A DNA stretch of 64,000 nucleotides from Rikenellaceae bacterium (lineage in GTDB: Bacteria; Bacteroidota; Bacteroidia; Bacteroidales; Rikenellaceae), in NCBI GenBank assembly GCA_017936385.1, contig JAGBFQ010000018.1, positions 1 through 64,000 on the forward strand. The letters run 5' to 3'. Below the pieces are notes generated by a model. The model searched no databases and had not been told where the DNA came from. It worked only from the letters and a program-made list of their open reading frames with translations. Shown in pieces: positions 7,833 to 16,874 of this stretch. A program made the translations under genes and the position numbers. Numbering within the stretch: position 1 is the first letter of the stretch; each line of letters begins with the position of its first letter.

Positions 7833-10214
7833 ATGCGTAAACTACTAATTTCGATGCTGGCGATGGCCTCGGCGCTGTCTGTCTCGGCACAACAAATCAA
7901 ACTCAAGGCCGATAATATCGACCAAGTGGTGGAGGCTATGAGCCTCGAAGACAAATGTCATCTGGTGGTGGGTACTTCGTTCTTGTCGGACGAGGAGACA
8001 CGTGGTGTTGTGGGTTACACCCGCAGCATTGTGCCCGGTGCTGCCGGTACAACCTTCCCGTTGGAAAAATATGGCGTTCCGGCGGTGGTGTTTGCCGACG
8101 GTCCTGCGGGACTGCGCATTTCGCCCACGCGCCGAGGTACCGACAAGACGTTCTATTGCACGGGTTTCCCCATCGGTGTGGCTATGGCCTCGACTTGGAA
8201 CGAAGAACTGATTTCGGAGGTGGGCCGTGCCACAGGTGAAGAGGTGCTGGATTACAACGTAGATGTAATCCTCGGCCCGGGTGTCAATCTGATGCGTAAC
8301 CCGCTGTGTGGCCGTAATTTCGAGTACTACTCGGAGGACCCCCTGTTGGCAGGTAAAAGTGCGGCAGCGATGATTCGCGGTGTGCAATCCGTGGGCGTGG
8401 GTACCTCTATCAAACACTTTGCAGTGAACAACCAAGAAATCAACCGTCTGGCCAACGACTCGCGTGTGGATATTCGTACACTCAGGGAGTTGTATCTGCG
8501 TGTGTTCCAAATCGCAATCGAGGAGGCACAACCGTGGACTGTGATGACTTCGTACAACTTTGTGAACGGTCGTTACACTTCGGAGGACCCGGGTTTGCTC
8601 GACAGCATTATGCGTCGTGAGTGGGGCTTCCGCGGTGCAGTAGTGTCGGATTGGGGAGGCGGTCTGGATGTTGTCAAACAGATGCAGGCCGGTAACGACA
8701 TGCTCCAACCCGGTTTTACACACCTCTACACCCGTCTGGTGGAGGCAGTGAATGAGGGGCGTTTGGATGAGAAACACTTGGATGCTTGTTGTCGTCGTAT
8801 TCTGCAACTTGTGGTGCTCTCGCCCAAGTTCCGCGGATACAAACACACCGATGCACCCGACCTCAAAGCACACTCCGAGGTGGCGCGTAAGGCTGCGGCA
8901 GAGGGTATGATTCTGCTTAAAAACGAAGATAAGGCGCTGCCCGTTGCAACCACCCAAAAGGTGGCTCTGTTTGGTACAACCTCCTACAAATTCATTGCAG
9001 GCGGTACGGGCTCGGGCGAAGTAAACAAAGCGTACGTGGTTGAGATGCGTGATGCTATGCAGTCGGCGGGTTACAAACTCGACCCCACGGTGGATGCACT
9101 CTATGCAGAGCACATGGCTGCCGAGAAGGAGCGTTTGGACCCCATCAACTCCAAACGTTTGTGGTGTGTGCCCAAGTTTATGGAGAACCAACTGCCTAAT
9201 ATTGTTGAAGTGGCCCGTAATGCAGCTGCCGCAGCCGATGCAGCAATCATAACTATCGGTCGCAACTCGGGAGAGGGCTACGACCGTCACATCAAGGATG
9301 ACTATCTGCTCAAAGCCGACGAATTGGAGATGATTAAAGCCGTCAGCGAGGAGTTCCACAAATTGGGCAAGAAGGTTAGTGTAGTGCTGAACGTGTGCGG
9401 ACTGGTGGATGTTACGGCGTGGAGAGAGCAGGTGGATGCAATTTTGCTGTGCTGGTTGCCCGGACAAGAGGGTGGTAATGCCGTGGCCGACGTATTGAGC
9501 GGCAAGAGTTCGCCCAGCGGTCACCTCACCGCTTCGATGCCCATGAGCTATGCGGACGTAAAGGCGCAGACTTTCCCCGAGAATATCTATGTTGACGACC
9601 GCAATGCATCGTTCTATCGCTACTCCGAGTCGGAGAAGATGTATGAGCAACCCAATATCGACTACACCAACTACTACGAGGGTATTTGGGTGGGCTACCG
9701 CGACTATGCAACGCACAACATTCCGGTGGCTTATCCGTTCGGTCACGGACTTACCTATTCGTCGTTCGAGGTTAGCCGAATGGCGGCTCGCGTGGATGGC
9801 GACACGTTGCGCGTAAGTTGTCGTGTAAGCAACGTTGGCGACGCTTCGGCCAAACAGGTTGTGCAACTCTACTCGTCGCAACGTCGTCCGAGTATGCCCA
9901 AACCCGCCATTGAGTTGCGCGGTTATGCCAAAACTCGTGAATTGGCCGCAGGCGAGAGCCAACAGGTGGAAATCAACGTTCCGTTGCGTTACTTGGCGGC
10001 TTATGATGACCCTGGTTGTCGTTGGGTTGTGGATGCAGATACCTATACGTTGAGTCTTGGTTTCTCGAGCGAGGATATTCGAGTGTCCCGCAAGGTACGC
10101 ATTGCTCGTCCTCTGTATGAGCCGACAAGTGATGTTATGCGTCCCGAAGAGCCGCTTGGAGGTACTATCTTCATCGAAGAACCGTTGACCAAACGTGTTC
10201 CTCTGACTAAGTAG
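7833..10214 (+). CDS. Secreted GH3 beta-glycosidase
   Basis: Glycoside hydrolase family 3 enzyme, probably a periplasmic beta-glucosidase or beta-xylosidase (BglX-like); substrate not determined. The 793-aa protein starts with a Sec signal peptide (about residues 1-19, ending SVSAQ). The N-terminal TIM-barrel-like domain contains KHFAVNNQE (194-202) and the catalytic nucleophile D273 in VVSDWGG. An alpha/beta sandwich follows, then a C-terminal Fn3-like domain near residues 650-770. There is no SusCD pair beside it, so it is a stand-alone enzyme gene. An intrinsic terminator follows at 10339. Confidence 0.92.
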   Translation: MRKLLISMLAMASALSVSAQQIKLKADNIDQVVEAMSLEDKCHLVVGTSFLSDEETRGVVGYTRSIVPGAAGTTFPLEKYGVPAVVFADGPAGLRISPTRRGTDKTFYCTGFPIGVAMASTWNEELISEVGRATGEEVLDYNVDVILGPGVNLMRNPLCGRNFEYYSEDPLLAGKSAAAMIRGVQSVGVGTSIKHFAVNNQEINRLANDSRVDIRTLRELYLRVFQIAIEEAQPWTVMTSYNFVNGRYTSEDPGLLDSIMRREWGFRGAVVSDWGGGLDVVKQMQAGNDMLQPGFTHLYTRLVEAVNEGRLDEKHLDACCRRILQLVVLSPKFRGYKHTDAPDLKAHSEVARKAAAEGMILLKNEDKALPVATTQKVALFGTTSYKFIAGGTGSGEVNKAYVVEMRDAMQSAGYKLDPTVDALYAEHMAAEKERLDPINSKRLWCVPKFMENQLPNIVEVARNAAAAADAAIITIGRNSGEGYDRHIKDDYLLKADELEMIKAVSEEFHKLGKKVSVVLNVCGLVDVTAWREQVDAILLCWLPGQEGGNAVADVLSGKSSPSGHLTASMPMSYADVKAQTFPENIYVDDRNASFYRYSESEKMYEQPNIDYTNYYEGIWVGYRDYATHNIPVAYPFGHGLTYSSFEVSRMAARVDGDTLRVSCRVSNVGDASAKQVVQLYSSQRRPSMPKPAIELRGYAKTRELAAGESQQVEINVPLRYLAAYDDPGCRWVVDADTYTLSLGFSSEDIRVSRKVRIARPLYEPTSDVMRPEEPLGGTIFIEEPLTKRVPLTK

Positions 10215-10300
10215 CAGGAGGGGAGGCTTGGTGTTGGTTCGTTGAGAGTTACTCAAAGAACTGAATCCGAGTGTGTATAGCCGCTGATTAAGCCTTGACG

Positions 10301-10316
10301 TTTTTTTTTGGGGGGG
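10301..10316. repeat. T9-G7 homopolymer junction
   Basis: Nine T (10301-10309) followed directly by seven G (10310-10316), between the GH3 stop codon and its terminator. No gene reads through it. Confidence 0.7.
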
Positions 10317-10338
10317 CGGTTATTCTACCAAACAATTT

Positions 10339-10388
10339 AAGGCTGTGACGTGCATGTCTATTTGCAAGGTCACAGCCTTAATTTTTTT
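10339..10388 (+). terminator. Intrinsic terminator after the GH3 gene
   Basis: AAGGCTGTGAC pairs with GTCACAGCCTT across a short loop, followed by eight T. It separates the GH3 gene from the phage-derived block. Confidence 0.85.
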
Positions 10389-10462
10389 TGCGTGAGTTGT
10401 GCGTTGCAGGCCGCTGTGGAGGCGATTGTGTTATACAAAAATGGAAAAAATGACGGAGGGTC

Positions 10463-10494
10463 TTGACAAAGGCTCTCCGAATGTTTTATATTTG
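10463..10494 (+). promoter_or_regulatory. Strong promoter ahead of the phage-derived block
   Basis: TTGACA at 10463-10468 and TATATTTG at 10487-10494 fit the Bacteroidetes consensus well (about 20 bases between TTGA and the -7 element). The nearest downstream gene starts at 10787, leaving a ~290-base leader. Confidence 0.7.
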
Positions 10495-10499
10495 CACCA

Positions 10500-10632
10500 G
10501 CAAAAGGAGGTCGCGGAATTAAAGAAAACTTCTCGTAAGTCCGACTCGAAAATCCTCCATGCAGGGCGTGGCCTTGAGCCGTCTTACTGCCCTGTGATTC
10601 TCTCGAAAGAGTATATACAAAACAGACGAAAT
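10500..10632 (+). ncRNA. Candidate structured RNA or leader
   Basis: Directly after the promoter the sequence can fold as GGAGG (10506-10510) with CCTCC near 10555, enclosing GTCG-C-GGA with TCCGAC. A second hairpin CAGGGC/GCCCTG (about 10562-10596) follows, and a small CTCTCGAAAGAG hairpin near 10602. Short reading frames here lack support. The family is not recognised. It may be a free RNA or the 5' leader of the phage-derived transcript. The rest of the gap (10215-10786) holds the homopolymer tract and terminator but no gene. Confidence 0.4.
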
Positions 10633-10786
10633 GATTAACATGCAGAGTGTCTAATCCGTGGGTGTGGTGGGTCTTATTGACATGGTTTTGCACGGCGGAT
10701 GGTGGGTTATCAACGTGTGTTAACAGAGTTTTAACATATTCTCAACATAAAGGTGCGGAATCTGACTAAACACAATCATACTATCT

Positions 10787-11218
10787 ATGAAAATCGAAAT
10801 CATCAACAAAACAGTCGAAAAAACGGTACGTAACCGAGGGTACAAAGCCGTAGTGAAGTGCAATCAAACAGGCGTCGTAACACCCAGCGACTTCCCAATG
10901 GCGAAAATCTCAACGCCAACAATCAAACAAAGAACAGGACGACGAAAAGGGACGGTAACACTGCGAACCGAGGTGACTCTCAGTAGACTTGCCGAAATGC
11001 CCGACGCAAGTGGCGACGAAGCGGACAACGATGCTGAAACCGAACTGCGTCAGACTCTCTTTGACGATGCGTTGGCTATAATAGATGCGCTGGAGAGTAT
11101 GGCGTGCGTGTGTGAGGTCAAGTGTGCGGCCACCGAAAACTCAAGGTCGAAGACAACCCCCTCAGGTGATGCGTCGTTGGTGTTGGCGCTTGATGTGAAA
11201 CTTAAATATGGAGAATAG
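10787..11218 (+). CDS. Phage-cluster protein, possible tail completion
   Basis: First gene of the phage-derived block; 143 aa, not recognised with confidence. The N terminus is basic with Lys/Arg-rich stretches (TIKQRTGRRKGT), and the C-terminal half is predicted alpha/beta with a cysteine-containing MACVCEVKC segment. Its size and position just before two tail-like genes suggest a tail terminator or completion protein, which is inference only. It ends 2 bases before the next gene, so the block is tightly packed. Confidence 0.55.
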   Translation: MKIEIINKTVEKTVRNRGYKAVVKCNQTGVVTPSDFPMAKISTPTIKQRTGRRKGTVTLRTEVTLSRLAEMPDASGDEADNDAETELRQTLFDDALAIIDALESMACVCEVKCAATENSRSKTTPSGDASLVLALDVKLKYGE

Positions 11219-11220
11219 AC

Positions 11221-12240
11221 ATGATTATAAGAAGTTATCCCGAAAATTTTGCCTCGGCTCTGGAGCCCGTAGTCTATACGATGGATGCCGTGCGACTCGA
11301 CGCCTGGCTTGGCGCAAATCTCGACATCATGCAACATGGACAGAGCACGCCCGTGGGTACCAAAAGATTTTACAAAGGCTCGAAACTGTCGATAAATATT
11401 GCTCCCTATGCACTGGCCTGTCTGAATATCCTGCCATACAAGAGTGGAAATCAACTGATTCAGGCAACAGGTCGCACGGCAAAGATGTATCTGACCACGG
11501 ATGGCGAACTTTCGGAGGTGCGTCACATTGCGGCGGGAAGGATGACTTTGCCCGTGGGGGTGTTGCTCTCGGACAGAGCGCTAAGGTGTATTGCCCCGGG
11601 TGAATTTGACGAATTCTCGTTCATCGCTCCTGAGGGTGATGTGTGGGCCGAGTTCAGTGTAAGTGATGCCAAGGGGCTGAGGTACTCATGGAGAATGCCG
11701 CCTTTCGTAAGTGACGGTGGAATGGTGGTGTGTCCTGTCGATATGAGGGTGATTGCACGGATGGTGGCTGATGAAGTGGGATTGGCTGTCGGCGACATCA
11801 ACAAGGTGAAGGTGGTGATTTATTTTGGCTCGGACGCCGCTTTTGAGGTCAACTATGTGGTCGAAGCGGCCACGGCACAAGGGGTGAGGCTTGCTTGGAT
11901 TAGCCGTTACGGTACGGTGGAGTGTTATACCTTCCCGATTTGCACGGAGCGAAAACTTGCAACGAAGCGTCTGGGTGAAACACAGAGTGGGGACGGCGTG
12001 ACATTCCCGCTTGTGGAGGCTTGGCAGGAGCAGACTATCTCGTCGGGATTGCTGCCGTCGACGACTGTGCAGTGTCTGAGCGATATTGTTGTAGCACCCA
12101 AGGTGTGGCAGTGGAAAGATGGCTCTTGGGGGGAGTGTAATATCATGGACAGCTCGGTGGTAACTCATAATGTCGACGAACCGAGCGTTGTCCGACTGAC
12201 CGTGAGAGATTCGAAGAACGTCAAAACCAAAACATTATGA
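11221..12240 (+). CDS. Phage structural protein, tail-like
   Basis: A 339-aa protein without signal peptide, rich in beta-strand-forming stretches. I do not know a named family for it. Its stop overlaps the start of the next gene as ATGA (12237-12240), so the two are translationally coupled. Given the recognisable tail-type protein that follows, it is probably a tail or receptor-binding component. It is intact, with no frameshift, and its codon use resembles the host genes. Confidence 0.5.
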   Translation: MIIRSYPENFASALEPVVYTMDAVRLDAWLGANLDIMQHGQSTPVGTKRFYKGSKLSINIAPYALACLNILPYKSGNQLIQATGRTAKMYLTTDGELSEVRHIAAGRMTLPVGVLLSDRALRCIAPGEFDEFSFIAPEGDVWAEFSVSDAKGLRYSWRMPPFVSDGGMVVCPVDMRVIARMVADEVGLAVGDINKVKVVIYFGSDAAFEVNYVVEAATAQGVRLAWISRYGTVECYTFPICTERKLATKRLGETQSGDGVTFPLVEAWQEQTISSGLLPSTTVQCLSDIVVAPKVWQWKDGSWGECNIMDSSVVTHNVDEPSVVRLTVRDSKNVKTKTL

Positions 12241-14591
12241 GTCGGGTGATAAGTATTAAAATTGATGGTGTCGGCATGGAGGTCGACCAGCAGTGTCGAG
12301 TGTCGTTGTCGGCGGAGTTTGACTCGTTGTGGCGCAATGGAGAACCCAAGCGTAAGGTGGCGCGGCTGAGTCTGCCGGCAACACCTGCAAATCAACTGGC
12401 GATGGGTTTTGCCGAACAGATGGCTGCCGAGCCTTTCAATGCAGTGGAGCATACTTTGGAGGTCGAGATGGATGACCGTGTGGTGGCGCGTGGCAGAGCT
12501 CTGTTGCACAGCGTGGAGCGCAGCCCGAACGGGGCGAGGTACAACATTGATGTGCATGTGGAGCTACCATCGTGGAGAAATGAGGTGGCGCAGAAAACCA
12601 TTGCCGAGTTGTCGATGGACTACACGGCCACAATCGACAGAGAAGAGGTCGTGGATAGCTGGGAGTTACCGCATGCACGGGTAAGATACCTTCCGGTGTG
12701 TCGAAAGGCTGTGAACGCCGAATTGACAGGTGCCGAGGTGAGTGATGTGACAAAACCTTTGGCGGCGGATGACTATCATCCGTTTCTGCATCTGAGGAGT
12801 GTGATGGAGAGAATCTTCCAGGACGCAGGTTATCAGGTGGAGTCGGACTTCATGTGCGACGAGGTGTTTGATTCGCTATACATGAGCGGAGCTTATACCC
12901 AGAAGGATATGTCGTCGGTCGAGAGGTCGATGGGATTCCGAGCAAGGCGAAGTGTTTCGACCGAGGCTGTGGCCGACTATGCGGGGTGTGTCTACGCTTC
13001 GACGCTCTATGGGTCACATTCGGTGGGTAATCTGGTTGATGTGGATTCGAGCGAGAAGTTTGGCGACACGTACAACAAAAACAGATGTCTGAAACTCATT
13101 GACGGGCGTTTGGCATGGGTGCCTACAAGTCCTGTAAACGTGGGATTCATATACGAACTCAAGTACCGAACCGACACCCGGATAGTGTCGCGCAAGAGGT
13201 TGGCAGGTTTCGATAAAGTGTGGCTCGATGGGGCTACGTGTCACTCGTTCAGCATTGCCAATCCGTATGTAGACCATCGTGAAGAGCCGGTGGGTGGTCT
13301 GAATTATCGGATTGTGGTGTTCGAGGCCTCCGAGAACGACACTTTCAGGCTGGTCTACCGACTAAACGGCCAGCAGTGTATCTCGGAAGAGTGTGTGGGG
13401 GGCAACAATCAAATCATCTTGGGACAGATGGGGGATGCTCTGGAGGTGGTGCGACTCGAAAGACGTGGTTCGGACGGTACGTTCAGCGAGTGGACGGATG
13501 ATTGGGCGCTCTATGCAGGGTATGTCGGGCTGAGTAACACAGTGGATGTGGCCTTGACGTTACGTTCGACGCCCAGAATGGTGACACCTTCGTCGCCGAT
13601 GTTCATGGACGAGATAGTGTTTGGCGGCGCGGACGAGGGTATGACGCTCAGAGTCGAGTCGGGTGTCTCGATTCGCCCCGTATTCTATGCCTTTGCCGTT
13701 GAGGGGGCTCAGGTGACGTGGAGTGACGTAGCGGCTGTGGAGTGCACACAGGCCGAGGTGGTGGATGCTGTGTGCGGAATGTTCAATCTGAAGGTGATTG
13801 AGGACTTCAATAAAAAGAGGGTGCGTATCAAACCGCTCGACACGTGGCTATCGCGAGCCGAAATCATGCAGTGGCAGCCCTATGTCAATCGCAACGGAAC
13901 GGTAACGGTGTGTGATGTGGCACTCGCCCAACCACAAAACATTCGTCTGTCGTATGCCTCGAGGGATGCGGCCGTCGGGGAACGAAATGAGTTGACTGAA
14001 GATGAGTTTGGCGCATGGAGCGCAGCGATTCGTGGCTCGGGCTCGTCGGTGGAGAGGGCCGAGGTTGCAGAGGTGATTTTCTCGCCCACAATCAATGTTG
14101 AGGGGTGTTTTGTCGAGGCGCCCGGGGCCAGCGTACCCAAAGTCGGAAGTGTCAATGCCAATGACGAACCGACAATCGAACGACTCGATTTCCCGGTTAA
14201 GGTGTTGAGGTATTTCGGCACGCGTGAGTTGGCTGCGGGAACCATTTGGGGGTGGCCTTCGTACGGCAGAGTATATCCGTATGCGGCGTTTCATGACCCA
14301 GAACAGAATTTCACTCTATGTTTCGAGGACCGCGACGAGCTCAAAGGACTAAACAGCTACTACAAGCAGTCGGTCGAGCGATGGAACAATGCCAAAAGAC
14401 TCTCGGTCGAATTGGCGCTTGAGCCGCATCAGGTGGCCGAACTGATGGATTACGCCTCGGAACACAGCGCCGTGGAGCGTATATACCAACTTGGCGTGGA
14501 TGACGAAAGCGACCGTTACATGCTCGAAGGGGTCGACAACTACTCTACCGACGCCACCTCTGTCAAATGCCGTTTCATCAAAATCAACTAA
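12237..14591 (+). CDS. Phage tail protein (distal tail/hub-like)
   Basis: A 784-aa protein of the type found in tails of Bacteroidetes siphoviruses. The pattern HPFLHLRSVMERIFQDAGY (around residue 180), followed by a DFMCDEVFDSLYMSG segment, is characteristic of those tail proteins as I remember them. The N terminus (residues 1-120) looks like a beta-rich domain. No tape-measure protein is encoded before it, which is unusual for a complete tail module. It is coupled to the preceding gene by the ATGA overlap. Confidence 0.6.
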   Translation: MSRVISIKIDGVGMEVDQQCRVSLSAEFDSLWRNGEPKRKVARLSLPATPANQLAMGFAEQMAAEPFNAVEHTLEVEMDDRVVARGRALLHSVERSPNGARYNIDVHVELPSWRNEVAQKTIAELSMDYTATIDREEVVDSWELPHARVRYLPVCRKAVNAELTGAEVSDVTKPLAADDYHPFLHLRSVMERIFQDAGYQVESDFMCDEVFDSLYMSGAYTQKDMSSVERSMGFRARRSVSTEAVADYAGCVYASTLYGSHSVGNLVDVDSSEKFGDTYNKNRCLKLIDGRLAWVPTSPVNVGFIYELKYRTDTRIVSRKRLAGFDKVWLDGATCHSFSIANPYVDHREEPVGGLNYRIVVFEASENDTFRLVYRLNGQQCISEECVGGNNQIILGQMGDALEVVRLERRGSDGTFSEWTDDWALYAGYVGLSNTVDVALTLRSTPRMVTPSSPMFMDEIVFGGADEGMTLRVESGVSIRPVFYAFAVEGAQVTWSDVAAVECTQAEVVDAVCGMFNLKVIEDFNKKRVRIKPLDTWLSRAEIMQWQPYVNRNGTVTVCDVALAQPQNIRLSYASRDAAVGERNELTEDEFGAWSAAIRGSGSSVERAEVAEVIFSPTINVEGCFVEAPGASVPKVGSVNANDEPTIERLDFPVKVLRYFGTRELAAGTIWGWPSYGRVYPYAAFHDPEQNFTLCFEDRDELKGLNSYYKQSVERWNNAKRLSVELALEPHQVAELMDYASEHSAVERIYQLGVDDESDRYMLEGVDNYSTDATSVKCRFIKIN

Positions 14592-14598
14592 CCACGAA

Positions 14599-14868
14599 AT
14601 GACCATCTATCAACGAGAACTCAAACAACAGATTGCAGCATTGCATCCCGACACATCAAGCGACGAACTACTCGACCTGCTGTTCAAGATGGGGGTGGTG
14701 GACCAGACACGTTGCAAGGTGCTCGCCGTAAGGCAGTGGGTCGAAGGGGCTGTGCGAAAGGGAGCCCGTAAGGTCGATGCAATGTATCAGGCAGCCGACA
14801 AGTTTGCATGCTCCTATGAGTATGTCCGAAAGTGCATGTACTACTACACCGACGTCAACATGGTGTAG
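14599..14868 (+). CDS. Small phage-cluster protein, helix-turn-helix-like
   Basis: An 89-aa helical protein. The second half (VEGAVRKGARKVDAMYQAAD, then KFACSYEYVRKCMYYY) looks like a helix-turn-helix: two short helices around a SYEYVRK recognition-type segment. Possible roles are a regulator or a small-terminase-like DNA-binding protein; neither is proven. Start at 14599, 7 bases after the tail gene; an upstream in-frame start would overlap that gene. Confidence 0.5.
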   Translation: MTIYQRELKQQIAALHPDTSSDELLDLLFKMGVVDQTRCKVLAVRQWVEGAVRKGARKVDAMYQAADKFACSYEYVRKCMYYYTDVNMV

Positions 14869-14895
14869 ATAATTAACCTAAAACTCATAACTCAC

Positions 14896-15771
14896 ATGAA
14901 ATCCGACCAAATCAAAATCAAAAATGTGGCAGACGGAGTGACCACTATCGACATCGAAGGGGTCATCGGCATGCCCGAAGAGTGTCAATTCGAACAGCCC
15001 GAAACAAGGGTCGCAACCTATCAGAAATTCAAAGACACGGTGGCGAGAATTGCCCAAATCCAAACACCCGAAGTAGTGGTGAATATCCGTTCGACGGGGG
15101 GCGACGTCGAGGATGCACTGCTCATTTACGATGCCTTGAGGGCTTTGAACGCCCGAGTGACGACACGTTGTGCAGGTTATGTGGCCTCGGCGGCGACGGT
15201 AATTGCACAGGCTGCCAGTAAAGGGTGTCGAGAGATTGTTCCCGAGGCGCTCTATCTGATTCACCGTTCGGCCATGGCTGCCGAGGGTGATGCTCAAACC
15301 ATGCGACACAACGCCGAACTGCTCGAAAAAACTGACCGACGAATTGCCGAAATATATGCCGAGTGTTCGGGGCGCAATGCGGAGGAGTTCCTCTCTCTGA
15401 TGAACGAGAATGGTGGCACGGGGTGTTGGATGACGGCCGACGAGGCGTTGGCAGCAGGGCTTGTCGACAGCATTGTGCAATCCGAGCAGCGTAGCGGTTG
15501 GGCTGCCAAGGTGCGTGCATGGGTCGATAAGGTGGTGGGTCGCCAATCGCACGGGCAGAGGGTGGCGTTACCCCCGACCGACAGCCTGCGCTCGACCATG
15601 CGCCCCATCAGGCGTCAGACGGAGAGCGACCATCAGGTGGAGTTGTTGCGATGCGGGCAACAGCGTGTCGACCGAACCGAACTTAAAGCCGTCGAAGACC
15701 CGGCCATTCACGACATCAAAAAGACCTTTAATCAGGAGTCTTACTCGCGTGACGCCATGAATTTCAGATAG
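14896..15771 (+). CDS. ClpP-like head maturation protease
   Basis: Prohead protease of the S14 (ClpP-like) type that matures the capsid. The first 200 residues hold the ClpP fold: RSTGGDVEDA near 65-74, nucleophile S98 in GYVASAA, H123 in LIHRSAM, and probably D182 in MTADEA. The remaining ~90 residues are charged and could be a scaffold segment, as seen in fused protease-scaffolds of phages. It lies immediately before the capsid gene, the usual pairing. All catalytic residues are intact. Confidence 0.8.
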   Translation: MKSDQIKIKNVADGVTTIDIEGVIGMPEECQFEQPETRVATYQKFKDTVARIAQIQTPEVVVNIRSTGGDVEDALLIYDALRALNARVTTRCAGYVASAATVIAQAASKGCREIVPEALYLIHRSAMAAEGDAQTMRHNAELLEKTDRRIAEIYAECSGRNAEEFLSLMNENGGTGCWMTADEALAAGLVDSIVQSEQRSGWAAKVRAWVDKVVGRQSHGQRVALPPTDSLRSTMRPIRRQTESDHQVELLRCGQQRVDRTELKAVEDPAIHDIKKTFNQESYSRDAMNFR

Positions 15772-15869
15772 GTGTCGCACTATCCCGCTGGGAATTACAA
15801 GAATCGTTGCTGCGCAGCTTCGAACTCAATATTAACTTTTTCACTAACCTTTTAATCAATCAAAAAACT

Positions 15870-16859
15870 ATGAGCAAAATCGAACAAACCACAGCCTACA
15901 CCGGAACCGAAATGGAGCGTCTTTTCTTCCGTCCCATCCTCACAGGCCCCAGTGCCGAGCAGCTGGGTATCCGTGTGATGTACAACATGCCCGTGCCTAC
16001 GACCTTTAACTTTTGGCGACGCGGTGGCGACATCCTCCAAAAATTCGATAGCAGCGGCTGGGGCGGCTCGGTAAACTCCGATAAGATACAAAAAACCATC
16101 GAAATGTCGAGAGTAAAGGCCGAGATAGGCTATTCGGCGGCCGACTACTTCTCGCAGGTGTTTGAGCAAATCATCCAGCAGCCAGATGTCAACATGCAAG
16201 ACCTCTCGGGTAGTGAGTTGGAGCGTGCCGAAACCGAGTTGTTCAAACAGAACATCGCCGAGAGTATTCGCTATACCATGTGGATTGGTAACACCGAGCG
16301 CGAGAGTCGTTACAACACCTTTGACGGTTTCCTGACCCGCATTTACGGTGAGGTGGCGTCCGGAAGCGAAGAAATCGCGAACGAGAGCTATCCGTTGAGC
16401 CTGTTCTCGGAGGAGGCTCCCGCCGAAACCATCTTCGACATGTTGTGGAGCAATGCACCTGACGCCCTGCGCGAAATCAAAAGCGATGGAAATCTTGCAA
16501 TCTTCGTGACCTCGGACATCTACGAGCGTTATGAGGCATCGCTCGACAGCGCGTCGCTCGAGGCGGCATATCTGGCTCGTCAGAACGGTCGTTCGGAGCT
16601 GTTGTGGCGCGGTATCCCCATCATCGACATGAAGGTGCGTAACCAACTTGTCAAAGTCTCTGACCTGCCCAATTCGATGGCTCTGCTGACCGACCGACGT
16701 AACCTTGCGCTGGCTGTCAACACTGCCGACTTCCCCGGCACCGAGGTTAATATGTGGTACAATCCCGACCTGATGGAGAACCGTCAACGTGCCGTCTTTA
16801 TGGCTGGTTGCGACTACTTGTTGCCCGAGCTGCTGTCGTTCGCTTATCTGGAAATGTAG
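15870..16859 (+). CDS. Major capsid protein
   Basis: A 329-aa protein placed directly after the maturation protease and resembling capsid proteins of Bacteroidetes phages: RPILTGPSAEQLGIRVMYNMPVP near the N terminus, GLLTDRRN-like ALLTDRRNLALAV and the WYNPDLMENRQRAVFMAGCDYLLPEL segment near the C terminus. The start at 15870 is preferred because the further upstream in-frame residues cover the intergenic leader. HK97-type fold is inferred from context, not seen directly. Confidence 0.7.
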   Translation: MSKIEQTTAYTGTEMERLFFRPILTGPSAEQLGIRVMYNMPVPTTFNFWRRGGDILQKFDSSGWGGSVNSDKIQKTIEMSRVKAEIGYSAADYFSQVFEQIIQQPDVNMQDLSGSELERAETELFKQNIAESIRYTMWIGNTERESRYNTFDGFLTRIYGEVASGSEEIANESYPLSLFSEEAPAETIFDMLWSNAPDALREIKSDGNLAIFVTSDIYERYEASLDSASLEAAYLARQNGRSELLWRGIPIIDMKVRNQLVKVSDLPNSMALLTDRRNLALAVNTADFPGTEVNMWYNPDLMENRQRAVFMAGCDYLLPELLSFAYLEM

Positions 16860-16863
16860 TAAC

Positions 16864-16870
16864 GGAGGTG
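16864..16870 (+). promoter_or_regulatory. Strong Shine-Dalgarno site
   Basis: GGAGGTG lies 4 bases before the ATG at 16875. Such sites are rare in Bacteroidetes genes, whose translation mostly does not use them; here it marks a phage-type start and supports 16875. Confidence 0.7.
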
Positions 16871-16874
16871 CATC

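Noticed and set aside
7845-10256. An 803-codon minus-strand open frame across the GH3 gene
   Set aside because: Antisense shadow of a well-supported glycosidase; no domain, promoter or start context.
10399-10638. A plus-strand frame of up to 79 codons over the leader of the phage-derived block
   Set aside because: The strong promoter lies inside it, so most of the frame would not be transcribed from its start, and no motif is present.
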